This document shows, one piece after another, positions 46,954-59,219 of a DNA stretch of 64,000 bases. The stretch comes from Nepenthes gracilis (Eukaryota; Streptophyta; Magnoliopsida; Caryophyllales; Nepenthaceae): contig BSYO01000025.1 in the NCBI GenBank assembly GCA_033239525.1, forward strand, positions 13,612,001 through 13,676,000. The letters run 5' to 3'. Under the pieces are notes generated by a model. It saw only the letters and a program-made list of their open reading frames with translations, was not told the origin of the DNA and made no database searches. The number at the start of each line of letters is the position of its first letter. Position 1 is the first letter of the stretch. The position numbers were made by a program, and so were the translations under genes.

Positions 46954-48560
46954 ATGGTTAACACCCGAGGTCATGTAAGCGCACTTGCAATAGGGAACAT
47001 CCTTCCTGAAGGCAACCCACCTTTGGATAGACAAGAAGAAAATCAACAAACTCAACTCATACAAGCGCTGAACACACGAGTAGATCACATATCTCAAGCC
47101 TTTCAAACCTTGTGTGGACAAGTGGGTCGTCAAAAAATAGACACCCATTCCTTAGCAACGCATATTCCCGCCTCCATGAGGCGGAAGAAGAAGCCGACGG
47201 AACGAATTCAATAACAAGAAAGGACGCTTTCAAGAGAAAGAAGTGAGGGCCGATCTCAATTAGAAGGCCGATTAGGCCCAAGGCCTATAGAAGACAGTCC
47301 AGAACGACGGAATCCACGAAGTGAGAGAAGACCTCTTGACAAAGATGAGGCCTCATCCAATTTACCACCAGATGACGAAAACATCCGACCACGCCGATGC
47401 GAAGCTCCGAAAGAATTGAGAATTTACCTCAATGCTAAGAGATCCACCGTAACTCCTCGAATGCAGGAGAAATTGGATAAAATGTGGGATTATCTTTTCT
47501 GAGAAAAACCTGAAGGACGCATTAGCAATTTGAGAAGATCTCCATTTACAACGGAGATACGAACTTGTCCACTTCCTCAAAAATTTAAGATGCCAACCAT
47601 GGACATCTATGACAGAAGTACCGATCCAATGGATCACCTGACCACTTTCGAACATTACAAAGCTTTTAAGGCTTAGATGAAACGATGATGTGTCAATGTT
47701 TCTCTTTAACCTTGAAAGGGGACGCAAGAATTTGGTTTTACCGAATGCCTTTTAATTCTATTCGGTCATTCTGAGATTTAGCAGACAGTTTTCTCTCTCA
47801 ATTCGCCTCTAGTCGAAGGATAGACAAACAGCCCTGGCACCTGGCTCGGATTAGGCAGGGGCCAAATGAAAGTTTAAAGAATTACTTGGTAAGATTTACC
47901 TCCCAAGCTCGCCGAATTCTACGCCTCACTGATGAGGTCAAATTAAATACTTTCATATCAAATCTAGAGCGGGGCGAGTTCTTCAAGCATTTGGCCCACA
48001 CAAATCCGTAGATTTTCGGAGAAGTGGAAGTCACTGCAAGAGTGTACATGGCTTCAGAAGAGGCCAATGAGGCCAAGAAGCCCATTAGGATGAATCCTTC
48101 TTCTCATCGAGGGTTACCAAATAAAAGAAAGAGAGAAGATGAAAGGTCTCATGGAAAGGAATCCAGAAAGAAATCCAAGGACGGAGCACGGAGGAAGTTC
48201 AGATCTTTCAACCTGACTCCATTAAATGACACCAGGACAAACATCCTCATGCGGATACGGGAGAAAAAAAATTTTAAATGGCCGAGGGCCCCAAAGAACC
48301 CAGAGAGTGGAAACCAAAGCAAGTTCTGTCATTACCATCATTCCCCTGGACATAGTACTGAAGAATATTGGACTCTACAAAGGAAAATTGAAAATCTTAT
48401 AAGGAAGTGGCACCTGTCAAAGTTTGTAAAAGACCCAGAGCTTGACTCTGGTAGGACAAAAAAAGAAGAAGAAAGGGAGCAATTGCAACCAAAAAATTGT
48501 GTAGCAGCCGGAGTGGTGAATATGATAACCACTGGATCGGTCAGGACTCGACACTTTGAT
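46954..48560 (+). pseudogene. gag: gag of the second Tat element, interrupted by stops
   Basis: Opens MVNTRGHVSALA. The frame continues past a TAA at 47212 and further stops near 47500 and 47675, with recognisable EDSPERRNPRSE, ELRIYLNAKRS, MPTMDIYDRSTDPMDHL and LTLKGDARIWFYRMP. It then joins 48024-48968: EEANEAKKP, a basic stretch, and the Cys/His-containing KFCHYHHSPGHSTEEYW (about 48320). The last is the H-rich finger-like motif typical of Tat gag-pol junctions. VVNMI follows at about 48515. Confidence 0.85.
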
Positions 48561-48639
48561 CGGCCAGATGTTATCGAGAGTGGTAAAAAACAAAAGCTTG
48601 AAAGTAATGATATAATTAGCTTTAGTAAAGAAGACATAA

Positions 48640-49480
48640 ATCATGTCCAGTCGTCACACTCTGATCCATTGGTTATATCAGCCTTTGTTTCTGACGGTAA
48701 TGTAGATTACCAGATGAAACAGATATTTATAGACAATAGAAGCTCTAATAATTTGCTTTATCTTGATACCTTTTTTAAATTGGATTTGAAAATTAACCAA
48801 CTTAGACCGGCTAGTGGATCACCGTATGGAGTGGGAAACGAACCGGTCATTGTTCAAGGAACTATCCAATTGGAGGTAACATTAGGGAACTATCCCAAAA
48901 CGGCATCTCGCAAGCTTACTTTTCTGGTGGTTGACCTGCGTTCCGTTTACAATGCAATCCTCGGTTGACCTTGCTTGACAGCGTTTGGGGTTGTAACATC
49001 CATTCCCCATTTAAAAATAAAATTCCCAACACCATTCGGAGTAGGAGAAGTCTTGGGGGATCAGGTGACCGGCCGGACTTTCTTTTTGTCTCAAATCAAA
49101 CAAACTGTTCAGGATCAACCGATTGAAGATCTTGACTATCGTGACGAAAATACCCTTCAACAAGCCAAATCTGGATAAGTTACTGATTTTATTCCATTGG
49201 ATCCTACAGATCCAGAAAAATGCTTACAAATAGGAAATTCGTTAACCGAATCAATTCGTAGTCGGTTAATTGATTTCCTCCGACAGAACCGAGATATTTT
49301 CGCTTGGACATCGTCTAATATGTCAGGAATTCCAACCGAAGAAATAGTTCACAGATTGGGTTTAGATCCTAATCATAAGCCCATTAGGCAAAAACGGAGG
49401 AACCATTTGGTTGAAAAACTCATTGCGATAAGGGAGGAAGTAAAAAAATTGCTAGACGCCGGTTTCATCAGAGAGGTACA
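48640..49480 (+). pseudogene. pol: Protease and start of reverse transcriptase, second Tat element
   Basis: The protease segment reads QIFIDNRSSNNLLYLDTFF (about 48720-48780). The aspartic active site is D-N-R-S-S, whereas the first element has D-N-G-S-S, so the conserved glycine is lost. Stops at 48966 and 49176 interrupt it. The reverse transcriptase then opens with VHRLGLDPNHKPIRQKRRNH and REEVKKLLDAGFIREVQYPD before a TGA at 49492-49494. Confidence 0.8.
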
Positions 49481-49496
49481 ATATCCAGATTGACTC

Positions 49497-51164
49497 TCAA
49501 ATGTAGTTATGGTAAAGAAAAGCAACAAAAAATGGAGGATGTGCGTTGATTTTACCAACATAAATAAAGCCTGTCCAAAGGACAGTTTTCCTCTACCAAG
49601 GATCAATTTGTTGGTAGATTCAATGTTCAACCATGAATTGTTCAGCTTCATGGACGCCTACTCTGGTTATAACCAGATCAGCATGTGCCCGGAGGACCAA
49701 AAATACACCTCCTTCATGACAGATCAAGGAACTTATTGCTACAAAGTAATGCCATTTGGTCTGAAGAATGCTGGCGCCACATATCAACGGTTGGTGAACA
49801 AAATATTTGAAAATCAAATAGGTCGGAACATGAAAATATACGTGGATGATATGCTAGTAAAAAGTAAGATTGTGAGCGATCACGTCACGGATTTAGAGGA
49901 GGCCTTCAAAGTACTCCGAAAACACCGCATGAAATTGAATCCAAACAAATGCGTCTTCGAAGTATCTTCTGGCCGGTTCTTGGAATTTATAGTTTCAAGG
50001 CGAGGGATTGAAGCTAATCCCGAAAAAATAAAGGCCATTGCAGAAATGGGCCCGCCCAAAACCATTAAAGAAGTTCAACGGCTCACCGGAAGACTTGCTT
50101 CCCTTTCCCGTTTTTTATCCAAACTGGCTGAAAAATATCTTCCGTTTATCAGATCCTTAAGAGGAACAAAAGCCAACGATTTCCAATGGATGAAAGAATG
50201 CCAAGCAACCTTTCAAGAATTGAAAAGATACTTAGCCAGCCCACCTCTCCTAACATCACCCCAAGAGGGAGAAGAGTTATTTTTATATCTGGCGGTTTCT
50301 AATGTGGTACTAAGTTCGGTTTTAATCCAACAACAAGCAGATATCCAATGGCCGGTTTATTGCGTTAGTAAAACTTTATCAAACGTAGAAAACCGCTACA
50401 CTCACGTTGAAAAGGTAGTATTGGCACTCGTTAACTCGGCAAAGAAGCTAAGACCATACTTCCAGGCTCACAAGATAATCGTCCTCACTGATCAACCCCT
50501 TAAGGGAATATTACAAAAACTTGATGCATCAGGACTACTGGTCAAGTGGGCAATCGAACTTGAAAAATTCGACATTCAGTACAGGCCAAGACCATCGATA
50601 AAAGGGCAAGCATTAGCGGACTTTCTAGTCAAAATTTCGATTTTAGCCCAAAATAATGAGATGGAAGATCAGAATGCTGATCAGACTGAATTATCCACTC
50701 TATGGACGATGTACGTGGACGGATCTTCTACACAATCAGGAAGTGGAGCCGGAGTGATATTAAGAACTCCGGAAGGAATAGAAATACCATACTCGCTAAG
50801 ACTTTCATTCCCAACAACTAACAACGTGGCCGAATATGATGCTTTATTAGCCGGACTACGATTAGCCAGAGAATGCTCAGCAAAGCGTGTTGCAGTTTAT
50901 AGTGACTCCGAGCTAATGGTTAATCAAGTTCGAAGGAACTTCGAAGTATCAAATCAATGTTTGGTGAGGTATCTTGCAAAGGTAAGAAGTGCTTTTCAAG
51001 ACTTTGATGAAGTAAATGTGACTCATATTTCGAGAACGGAAAATGGGAAGGCCGACCAACTAGCAAAAGTAGCAGCCATTGAGAATCCGGAGCAATATTT
51101 TCGAAGTATGCGAGAAATCTTGACAGCTCCAAGTATTGAAGAAATTGATCAAGACGTCTTATAA
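49497..51164 (+). pseudogene. pol: Reverse transcriptase and dual RNase H of the second Tat element
   Basis: An open stretch of more than 550 codons. The reverse transcriptase has KWRMCVDFTNINKACPKD, SFMDAYSGYNQI, MPFGLKNAGATYQ and an intact catalytic YVDDM (about 49838-49852). Connection and first RNase H follow (ENRYTHVEKVVLAL, LTDQPLKGILQKL). A second, archaeal-type RNase H follows (MYVDGSSTQSGSGAGV, NNVAEYDALLAGLRLA, VYSDSELMVNQV) with its acidic residues present. The only obvious upstream lesion is the TGA at 49492, where related elements have a tryptophan. It is continuous in frame with the integrase. Confidence 0.9.
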
Positions 51165-51169
51165 GTCAC

Positions 51170-52414
51170 CAGTAACAAAAACTAGATGACTCCTTATTAT
51201 CAATACATTTTTTATGGAATCGTGCCCGAAAGCCAGGATGAGGCTAAGCGCGTAAAGAAGACGGCTAGATAGTACACAATTATAGAGGGAAAAATGTATC
51301 GTCGTGGATACTCTATCCTATACTGAGATGTCTCACTCTGGAGGAAGCAGACTATGCGTTAAGTGAAGTCTATCTTGGGATATGCGGATCTCACATAGGA
51401 TGAAAGAACCTGGCCTTCAAATTGATGCGACAGGACTATTTTTGGCCAACCATGAAAAAAGATGCAGCTGACTTTGTCAAGAAATGTGAAAACTGCCAAA
51501 TCCACAGAAGCATGCCTCATGCAACTCGACCGAACTGAAATCGTTACAAGTACCCCGGCCATTCGTGCAATGGGGCTGGACATACTTGGACCTTTCCTAG
51601 TAGCAGTTGGAAAAAGAAAATTTATCATCGTGGGAATTGATTATTTTACCAAGTGGGTCGTAGCTTCTCCATTGGCAAAAATAACCGAATATAATACAAC
51701 GGAATTTGTACGACAAAACACTATTTGCCTATTTGGGGTTCCAGAAACAATAGTGACTGATAATGGAACCCAGTTCACTGGGAAGCGCTTCACCAAGTAC
51801 TGTTCCAATTTGAGGATCCGATTGGCACATACATCGGTTGCCTATCCACAATCAAATGGCCAAGTAGAGGTAACCAATCGGACTTACTGCATCGGCTAAA
51901 AACAAAGCTAGAAGACGTTGGGGGCTCTTGGGTAGATGAACTACCTTCAGTGTTATGGTTCTACCGGACGACTCCTAAAGAGCCAACACGAGAGACATTG
52001 TTCAACTTATACTACAGGACCGAAGTCGTAATACCAGTGGAAGTAGGATTACCCAGCCTCCGGATAGAGAATTTTGATCTCCAAAGTAATTCACAACGGC
52101 TTAAGAAGAATCTTGATCTACTGGAGAAATCTAGAGAAACAGCAAGAGTACGGACAGCCGCTTATCAGCAGCGGATTGCGCGATACTATAACAAAAGGAC
52201 AAAAGCACGACAATTTGACGTGGGAGACTTAGTTCTGAAGAGTATACAGGCAACCGACAAAATAGCTAATAGAAATAAGCTCTCTCCTAATTGGGAAGGT
52301 CCGTTTATTGTTTCTACTGTACTGAGAAATGGTGCCTACAAATTGCATACCTTTAATGAAAAATTGGTGGCGAGAACCTTGAATGCAATACATTTGAAAA
52401 AGTTCTTTCAATAA
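51170..52414 (+). pseudogene. int: Integrase of the second Tat element
   Basis: The N-terminal zinc-binding region (51170-51470) is interrupted by stops. The core from 51462 carries the catalytic triad context: MGLDILGPF, VTDNGTQF and SNGQVEVTNR. A one-base deletion near 51880 shifts the frame. The C-terminal part, 51950-52414, contains ARYYNKRTKARQFDVGDLVL and NWEGPFIVSTVL, the usual integrase C-terminal fold. It ends with HLKKFFQ and TAA. Confidence 0.88.
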
Positions 52415-52495
52415 AAAAAAGTCTAATGATTCGATTCCATTCAAAAAAGCATATAATACAATTTTTTCCGTCATCAATACATGGACAAGAAAAGA

Positions 52496-53600
52496 TTAAG
52501 GTTGATGCGGAGGACTTGATGGAGGCGGCATTGAAGATTCACCAGATTCTAAAAATTCTTTTAAGTCCGATCGGATGTGAGCACCCATATTTCTGGGGAT
52601 CAAAAAGCCGGTTGGAAATTGAGGATCCAGGATAAGAGCAATCCGACGGCATAAAAGAATGCCATCCAGAAATCTAGCGTTCAAAATAGAGTGGACCTCC
52701 TCTGGTTTAAGCCGTGCCACAAGTCCAGCTCCTAACATGGCGTTATCACTTCTAAGATTAGATGTGTGCTCTTCGGACATTCTTAAAGTATCTTTAGTCT
52801 TTTGCAACTCCGATTCTAGGCTGGAAATCCGCCCATGAAGTGACTCAATTTGTGTGGCAGCGGTGTTGGCCTGATTTCTCACCTCTTCAAGAACATTGGG
52901 ATCAACGTGTGTACGTTCAAGTTCTTGAATTTTTTCCTCGAGTTGCTCAATCTTCATGTCACGTTGAAGGAGACAAATATTAAGAAATTCGTTCATTTTG
53001 TCAGTCTGCCAGAAAGCATACGATACAGAGTTAGAGTATAGTTTATTTATCAAAAGGGAAAATTTTGTTAAAACAAATATTTTATTGTGATATAACGAGC
53101 TTTCTGGGCTGCAACCCTCAAGGGCATCCGAGATGGAGGGGCAGGAGGAGATGGACGCTCCGGTCTTGGTAATGACGGACTCCGGTGAGGAGAAATTGTC
53201 CTTTCAGACGGAATAGATTCCCTGATTTTCAAACCGGCTCTTGGACTTTGATGACAATGAGGAATAATCGCGGCCGAAGTAGAAATTTTTAAACCGGCGT
53301 TTTTTACTCCGGAAGTTGAAGAGCCGACATCGAAAATTTTGGAATTTGTGTAGGATTCTTTTGGAGCCAGAGGGGCTGATCCCTCTTCAATCAATGTTCT
53401 TTCCACAACATCAGAACTCGGCTGATCTAAAGTTAACACTCCAATAACGCCAGTAGTGTTGGGGAACTCCAGTCTTAAAGGAACTTTAGCACGTGATATT
53501 ATTGGCTCGATATTTGCTGAAGACTCAATAATAAGATTTTCTTCCTGGGGCTGGTCAGGAGGAGGATGGGACGAACCGTCTACTGACCAGCCCCCACGAC
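52496..53600 (-). pseudogene. Antisense ORF downstream of pol in the second Tat element
   Basis: On the - strand an open frame enters from about 53600 without a start codon and ends near 53068. It is Pro/Ser-rich and includes PERPSPPAPPSR. A second open frame runs 53053-52496 with a strong coiled coil (QLEEKIQELERTHVD to SLESELQKTKDTLRM, about residues 36-100) and the tail RFLDGILLCRR and ESGESSMPPPSS. An acceptor-like TGGCAG at about 53010 suggests an intron may join them. Its N-terminal part would lie in the lost right end. The corresponding frame in the first element starts with the Transposase_28-like domain, so the two may be complementary halves of one protein type; that is inference. 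Confidence 0.6.
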
Positions 53601-54270
53601 CGTATATATATACACATATTGCATGCCTCTCATACGGCCCATTGACGCAATACGCTTTCTAATCTCTTAGCCATTTTCTCATCATTTGCAACTCACCGTA
53701 ACAAGTTTGGATGGCCCAAACAGAGCATGATGCTTTGTTTATCTTCCCTCTCGATTTGCACCGAAATCAAAAGAAATCCAAAGTCTCAAAGTATATAAAA
53801 TATAGATTTTTCTAACTCCATTATACAAATTATCAAGCCCCAATTTAACCTGAAGCCCTTAAAATTCGGGATTTTCGCCGATCGAGCCGTAGGCTCTGTT
53901 TTGTCCCCATTTTCACATTCACCAAATTTCGGATGATTTCCCCAAAAATCAAGGCATGAAGCAAGAGAACTAACATCAACAATTAAAAGAGAATGATTTA
54001 CTCGCCTCAATTTCTTGTTTCTCTTCTGGCGACGGCATTAATGGCGACGGTTTTGCTTCGACTCGCGCGCGTCTTTCCCCTGCTTTAACACCACTGTAGT
54101 TCTTGAATAATGGAGGGTTGTTTTAGGGTTTCGTTGGGTTTCCGTTTCAGGCGTCGATCTCCTTCCTTCTTCTCGCCGCTGCAACTCACGCGTTCTTCCT
54201 TTTCTTGTTTTCTCCTCCTTTTTCTTCCTTCCTTTCTTTCCCTCGCTCTTTCTTTTCTTACTTTCGTTTC

Positions 54271-54328
<58 letters not shown>

Positions 54329-54567
54329 TAAAAATTATTATTTATTTTATTATTAATTTATTTATTATATTTTTAGTTAAGGGAACTTGATATATTAAAA
54401 TTTACCTAATTGATGCGTATCAATTAGTTAAGTTTCTAATTGAATTAACTTAATCTAATATACTAAACTCAAATTAATGACTTAAGTATCCAATCCCAAT
54501 TTATCAATTCAAATATTTTAAACTTATTAGGCCCAATGTAAAGCATCTGCTCGTTTTTTAATCAATC
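53601..54567 (-). other. Unassigned sequence, possible 5' end of a broken - strand gene
   Basis: Less A+T-rich than its surroundings between about 53690 and 54200. On the - strand an ATG at 54038 opens MPSPEEKQEIEA and meets a plausible donor (GCGA|GTAAAT) at 54001. Another good donor (TTACG|GTGAGT) occurs near 53697. No continuous protein could be built, and no family is recognised. Confidence 0.25.
54272..54327. repeat. (TTA)n microsatellite, about 18 units
   Basis: Uninterrupted ATT/TTA trinucleotide run directly after a T/C-rich stretch. The + frame reading poly-Leu/Ile through it is spurious. Confidence 0.95.
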
Positions 54568-55648
54568 TGATGCGCACCTAAATCCGATTTCGAATAGATT
54601 CGGATTCGTCTGGTTGATTCGACCTGATTTCATTCAATGAGTCTGAATCCTACACACCACTAAAATGAACAAGGGGTCACTGTGTTGGTAGGAGGTTGTC
54701 CCACCGAAAACACTCCGACACTCAAGTCAGTAAAAAAGGCCTTTGAATCGAGGAAGGTAAACTGATAAGTGAAAGAGAGAGAAAAAGAATATGTTTGACG
54801 GGAGTGTTGGCCCATTGAGAGTGTGAGTTCCAACTTACTGCTCATAGAGAGCGAGTGGAAACTGCGTCCCAAAAGCGTGGAAGTTTTGGGGGACAGTTCT
54901 CAGAGAGCTGGAAAAGACCCCTGTAATCGGGAGGCATTTGGTGGGATTTGAAGGTGAACGCCGTATGCAGAGAGAGAAGGAGAGTCTTTGTTCAAGCACT
55001 ATAAGCGTTCGTGATTTAGACTGAAAGCACTGTTCAGGAAGTCTCTTTGTTGTTTCAGAAAGCGTGTTTAGTATGTTCTCCTGAAGGTGAGTTAGAAAGC
55101 GTATTCGAGAGCTTTTTTTTTTCAGAATGAAGACTTTAAGCTTATATAGATAGTAGGAGAGCCACCTTCTTTGGTTAAGGTGGCGTGATCTTTTGGTCTG
55201 GCAATGGCGGCCTTCTCTGAGTTGGTGGGTATGATTGACGTGATTTGATGGATTATTTTTCTTCTGAACAGTGTAACGGATATCCACATCATCTGATCTC
55301 TTTCATGCTCTTGTGACCGTTTAGACTCCAACATTAGCGCCAAATTTATTGCTGCCTTTTTGGAGAAGATCAGCTTTTAGGAAAGCGTGCAATCATGAAA
55401 AGGATCGTTACTTTTCGTGTACGAGATTACCTGTCAAATTGGGCCTGGCCCGCATCAGATTTACTGCCTTTTTGGGTCTACTGCTACAGTACTTCCAGTC
55501 AACAGATAGGTTAACCGGCGTGTTGTTGGCCGCTTATTGTTCTCTGGACGATCAACGCTTAACTCATTGACCGTCTAATGTGCTTTAAGCCTTTCTGAAT
55601 TTTGGGCTGCTTTTTTATTAGGCCTGCCAGTCGTGGGCCTATTCATCA
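54568..55648 (-). mobile_element. Solo LTR in reverse orientation, target duplication CAATC
   Basis: Read on the - strand it begins TGATGAATAGGCCC and ends GGTGCGCATCA. It is flanked by CAATC at 54563-54567 and 55649-55653. A - strand TATA-like CTATATAAGC lies near 55140. No internal gag/pol. The TGATG...GCATCA ends resemble those of the complete Tat element LTRs. Frames inside (for example 54835-55287 on the - strand) are not genes. Confidence 0.9.
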
Positions 55649-55653
55649 CAATC

Positions 55654-56099
55654 GATATGATTTTTAAATTTCTAAATTTATTATTTTATATTTAATCTTT
55701 CAATTATAGATTTTTTTTTTCAAATAGGTCTCATAATTTTATCTTAAAATAAGTCTTGTGACTAAATTTTATTGTATACAGCATACTAAGTAATTCAAGC
55801 TCGATTTTTTAGTCCAATTATGAAATTCTAAACCCAAAATAGATATTAATACATAATAATATATTTTTTATTATTTAATTACTGCTAAAAATATCTAAAT
55901 AATTATTATAACTAATTAAATAATTTATTTTTATAAAATAATAAAATCAAAAATATTCAAAACGTTACATTGTATCTTGTAGATAACACTTTTTAAAAAA
56001 TTATTAGTTTGTCGAATTTAACAAAAGCCTGGATAAAACATGATGAGCGATACATGTATAAATCTTTGATAATAAGGTTACATGTGAAGAAAAGTTCTA
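55654..56099. other. A+T-rich intergenic sequence, nothing recognised
   Basis: High A+T with stops in all frames. Confidence 0.4.
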
Positions 56100-57800
56100 T
56101 AGCTTTCAATTATCAAAAGGAAAATGTAAAGAAAGAGTTTAAATTTTTACCGTAATTATGATTAATTAATTAATATAATTAAAGTTAATATCAAATGAGA
56201 AAAAAAAATTAGATCAAAAGTCAATTTTGGATTAGATTACTACGAATTGGTAGATGCCTAATCGGTGTTCGACGCACATACGTGTGTGAAATGAGTAGAG
56301 AACTTGTGTATGATGGACACTTGATTAGCGTTTAAGCGTACTTTTCAATATAATCGTACTTGATGCATGCCCAAGGACGCTCAAGTGAGCTTTTTAGTGT
56401 ACTCAGAGCTCGACGTGCACTCAAGTGGCACTCATATGCTACTCTATTTGGCCATAGTACCCGACACGCGCTTAACAAACGCTCATGCGTCACTTTGCTA
56501 TATAAGTCGTGTTTGGTTAATTTTTGATTTTTTTTTTTTCAGAGTTTAAAAGAGGAGAGATAAGAAAAAGAGATGAAGTTAGAGAAGGCAAATTAAATTA
56601 ATCTCAAGCAAGATTTTAATAATTTAAAATTAAGGCAAGTGTATCCCAATCCTGTTATTCTTTGTTGCTACTCTTTTATCACTTTATTGAGTATTTATTA
56701 TTTTAAATACTTATACATGTCATATTTTTGTAACTAAATTGTATATATTTTATATGTATATATTATCATTCTCATTTTTTGCAACATTGCAAGAAATTTA
56801 TGTCTAAATCGATGTACATTATATCTTTTTTTTATAAGTAATATGTTCATCATATCATTCAACTGATTTTTATAATTTTTTTACTAGATGTACTGAAATT
56901 TTAACTAAATAACTTTTACATGTTTAAAAGTGCTCCCACATGTTTAAAATTATTTTACACGTTCTGAAAATTTATTAAAATTATCCTGTATATTTGCTAA
57001 TAGAGATGAATAGCTGAATTTTTTTAATATTATTGATTTTTTGGTACTATCTTACCAGGAATAGTTTATAGAAAATTTAATTATTGCATGATAAAGAAAT
57101 CAAAGAAAATTAAAGAAAACTCTATAATTTGTTAAAGAATTAAGAATATTTTTTAAATAAAAAAATACAAGGATTAAGTGAAATTGAGTAGAGTTTTTAT
57201 TTATTTATATATTGGACCAATATAAGAGAATTGACGAGTGGTATATTATAGCATGTATTAATATATTATAGTGATAAATTGAGGTTCGAACTTATCATCC
57301 ACAGGCGAAAGCAGCATTCAGTATCATCTACAGAGTTATATATATGACGGCCCACCTATGAATTTTAAATGGTAATATAAGATTTTTGGTTATGTGAAAA
57401 TAAATATAACTCAAATTTTGATTATTCATTTATTAGTTGTTAAAGCTCTACTGGCTCTTAATCCATAGACAAATCATATTTGAATAAAATTTATATAGCA
57501 CATTTGAATTATGGAATTAAAAAGAAAAATTTAAAAGTTATGTATATTTGACATGAAAATTCACAGTATTACATCTGAATTCTATAAATTATTCCTTCCG
57601 CTATGATTTTAAAAAGATGGTATATTTAATTATAAAATTTATATATCTTACTAAACTTTTGACTTATTTTTACTTTTATTTTCCGCTAACCTCCTCCAGA
57701 TTAACGGTTCGGATCACTTGTAGGCGAGAATCATGAAGAAAGAATTGTTCAATGAGACTAGAATTAGAATTATGAATTAATTGATGTTATGATATTTATT
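56100..57800 (+). repeat. Long A+T-rich dispersed repeat, copy B (uninterrupted)
   Basis: Same order as copy A: GCTCGACGTGCACTCAAGTG-like words, CTATATAAGTCGTGTTTGG (TATA-like, about 56500), purine-rich leader, TTTATTATTTTAAATACTTA, then GGTTCGAACTTATCATCCAC and GCAGCATTCAGTATC. It continues straight into TATATATATGACGGCCCACC, which in copy A lies on the far side of the nested Tat element. It therefore serves as an empty-site comparison. Confidence 0.65.
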
Positions 57801-59159
57801 CTCATATTATTTATGATAGTTCTTATTGATTTTATACTCATTTTATAACTACAAATTTTCCTAGTAATAACCGGAGGGCTTCATCGCGTTGGAGCATTAG
57901 AACTTTTCTAACTCTGGAGAAAATAATAACTAATTTTTTAAAAAAATATATAAATAATTTTATATTCTATAAATATTGATTTGATTTGTAAATATTATAA
58001 AAAAAATGCTGTTACTATTTTTTTAAAAAAAAAATTTTACTAAACTTTAAGTTTCAGACCGTTGGATGTGTAATTGAACGGTTGATCCTTCGTTGGAGGG
58101 ACTCTGGCAATCTAAAGTCAAGAAACTCCGTAACACAGTAATACTTTTCTCCATTAGAAAATTTTACTTCAAAAAATTGCGGATTACTCTGTTGCAATTG
58201 CATTAGACCTCCTCTAACTCAGGATATTTTATTTTTTAAAAAATATTTATAAATAAGTTTTTTTATTTTTTAAATATTAAAATATCATAATATTCTTATC
58301 ATTATATAAAAAATTAAATCAGTTATTGTTTTTTAAAATTTTTATTAAATTTTAAATATCAAACCCTTTTGATATGTAGGTGTTAAGTGAGTTGTATTGA
58401 CCGGCTATAATTCATTTATTTAGGTCATCTGTATATAAACGTATTGCACTAACATGGCGTGTTATATGATAGGTTGTGCTTAGCACGACACATGATAAAT
58501 TTATTCTGAATTGAAAAGGACGTTTCGTTCCAAATTACATAATACAGTTTCGATCCCTTGATATATTAACAAAAGTAATGAAAAATTAAATATTCAATAC
58601 ATGTAAAGAATATTTATATCTGGATGCCAAGAATAATAATATACATAAAATGTATACGACAATAAGTAATAATAAAAAGAGACAATTTTTAATACGAAAG
58701 GAAAACTCGATATCCAAGATAATTGAAAAAAATCATCAAAACTTCAATGGTCAGAGAAGATATCCACTATGAAAATCAATTTACAGATTGGGTAGTATAG
58801 ACGCGTTAATCTAACCGATTTACTCCTATCTTGTGATTCCTACTAAGGAACTTCTCGTATTTGCCTTCCATAACAGAATCGAACACTTTTCAGTTTTCAT
58901 GTTAATCTTCTTTCTCAAACAGTTTGAAGAAGCAAAACACCACCGGATTTCCTTCTTCACAATACCCACGTCACCAACGAAAGTAAAAAGGTAGGAGTGT
59001 TGAATCGGTAAAGAGAAGGTGATGAGAAAACCCTTTAGCACATGAAACACAATGATGTAATTTTAATTTTCTCAATTGGAGCAAGATTAATTGAGTAAAA
59101 ATTAAAATTTCATCAAAAAGGGGCGCTCCAAAATGTTTCAGTAAAAAAATAGGACAACT
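57801..59159. other. A+T-rich intergenic sequence without a supported gene
   Basis: The only sizeable frame (- strand, 58826-59050) is 74 codons and not recognised. No terminal repeats fixed. Confidence 0.4.
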
Positions 59160-59219
59160 AAAAGAATGAAAAAATTTATAAAGAGCTCAAAAAACATGTT
59201 TAAAAAAATGATTATTGTT

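Larger units (their letters stand above)
46441..53600 (+). mobile_element. Second Ty3/gypsy Tat-lineage element, 3' truncated
   Basis: 5' LTR 46441-46894 (454 bp, TGATGGGTAC...GCAACA), primer-binding region at 46895, gag from 46954, protease, reverse transcriptase, two RNase H domains, integrase to 52414, then an antisense frame from 52496 to about 53600. No purine tract or 3' LTR was found before the unrelated sequence at 53600-54567. The right end was therefore lost, and no target duplication can be checked. Frames are broken mostly by in-frame stops, unlike the frameshift-riddled first element. Confidence 0.88.

Noticed and set aside
54110..54390. Frames ending in long Leu or Ile runs
   Set aside because: They read through the (TTA)n microsatellite.
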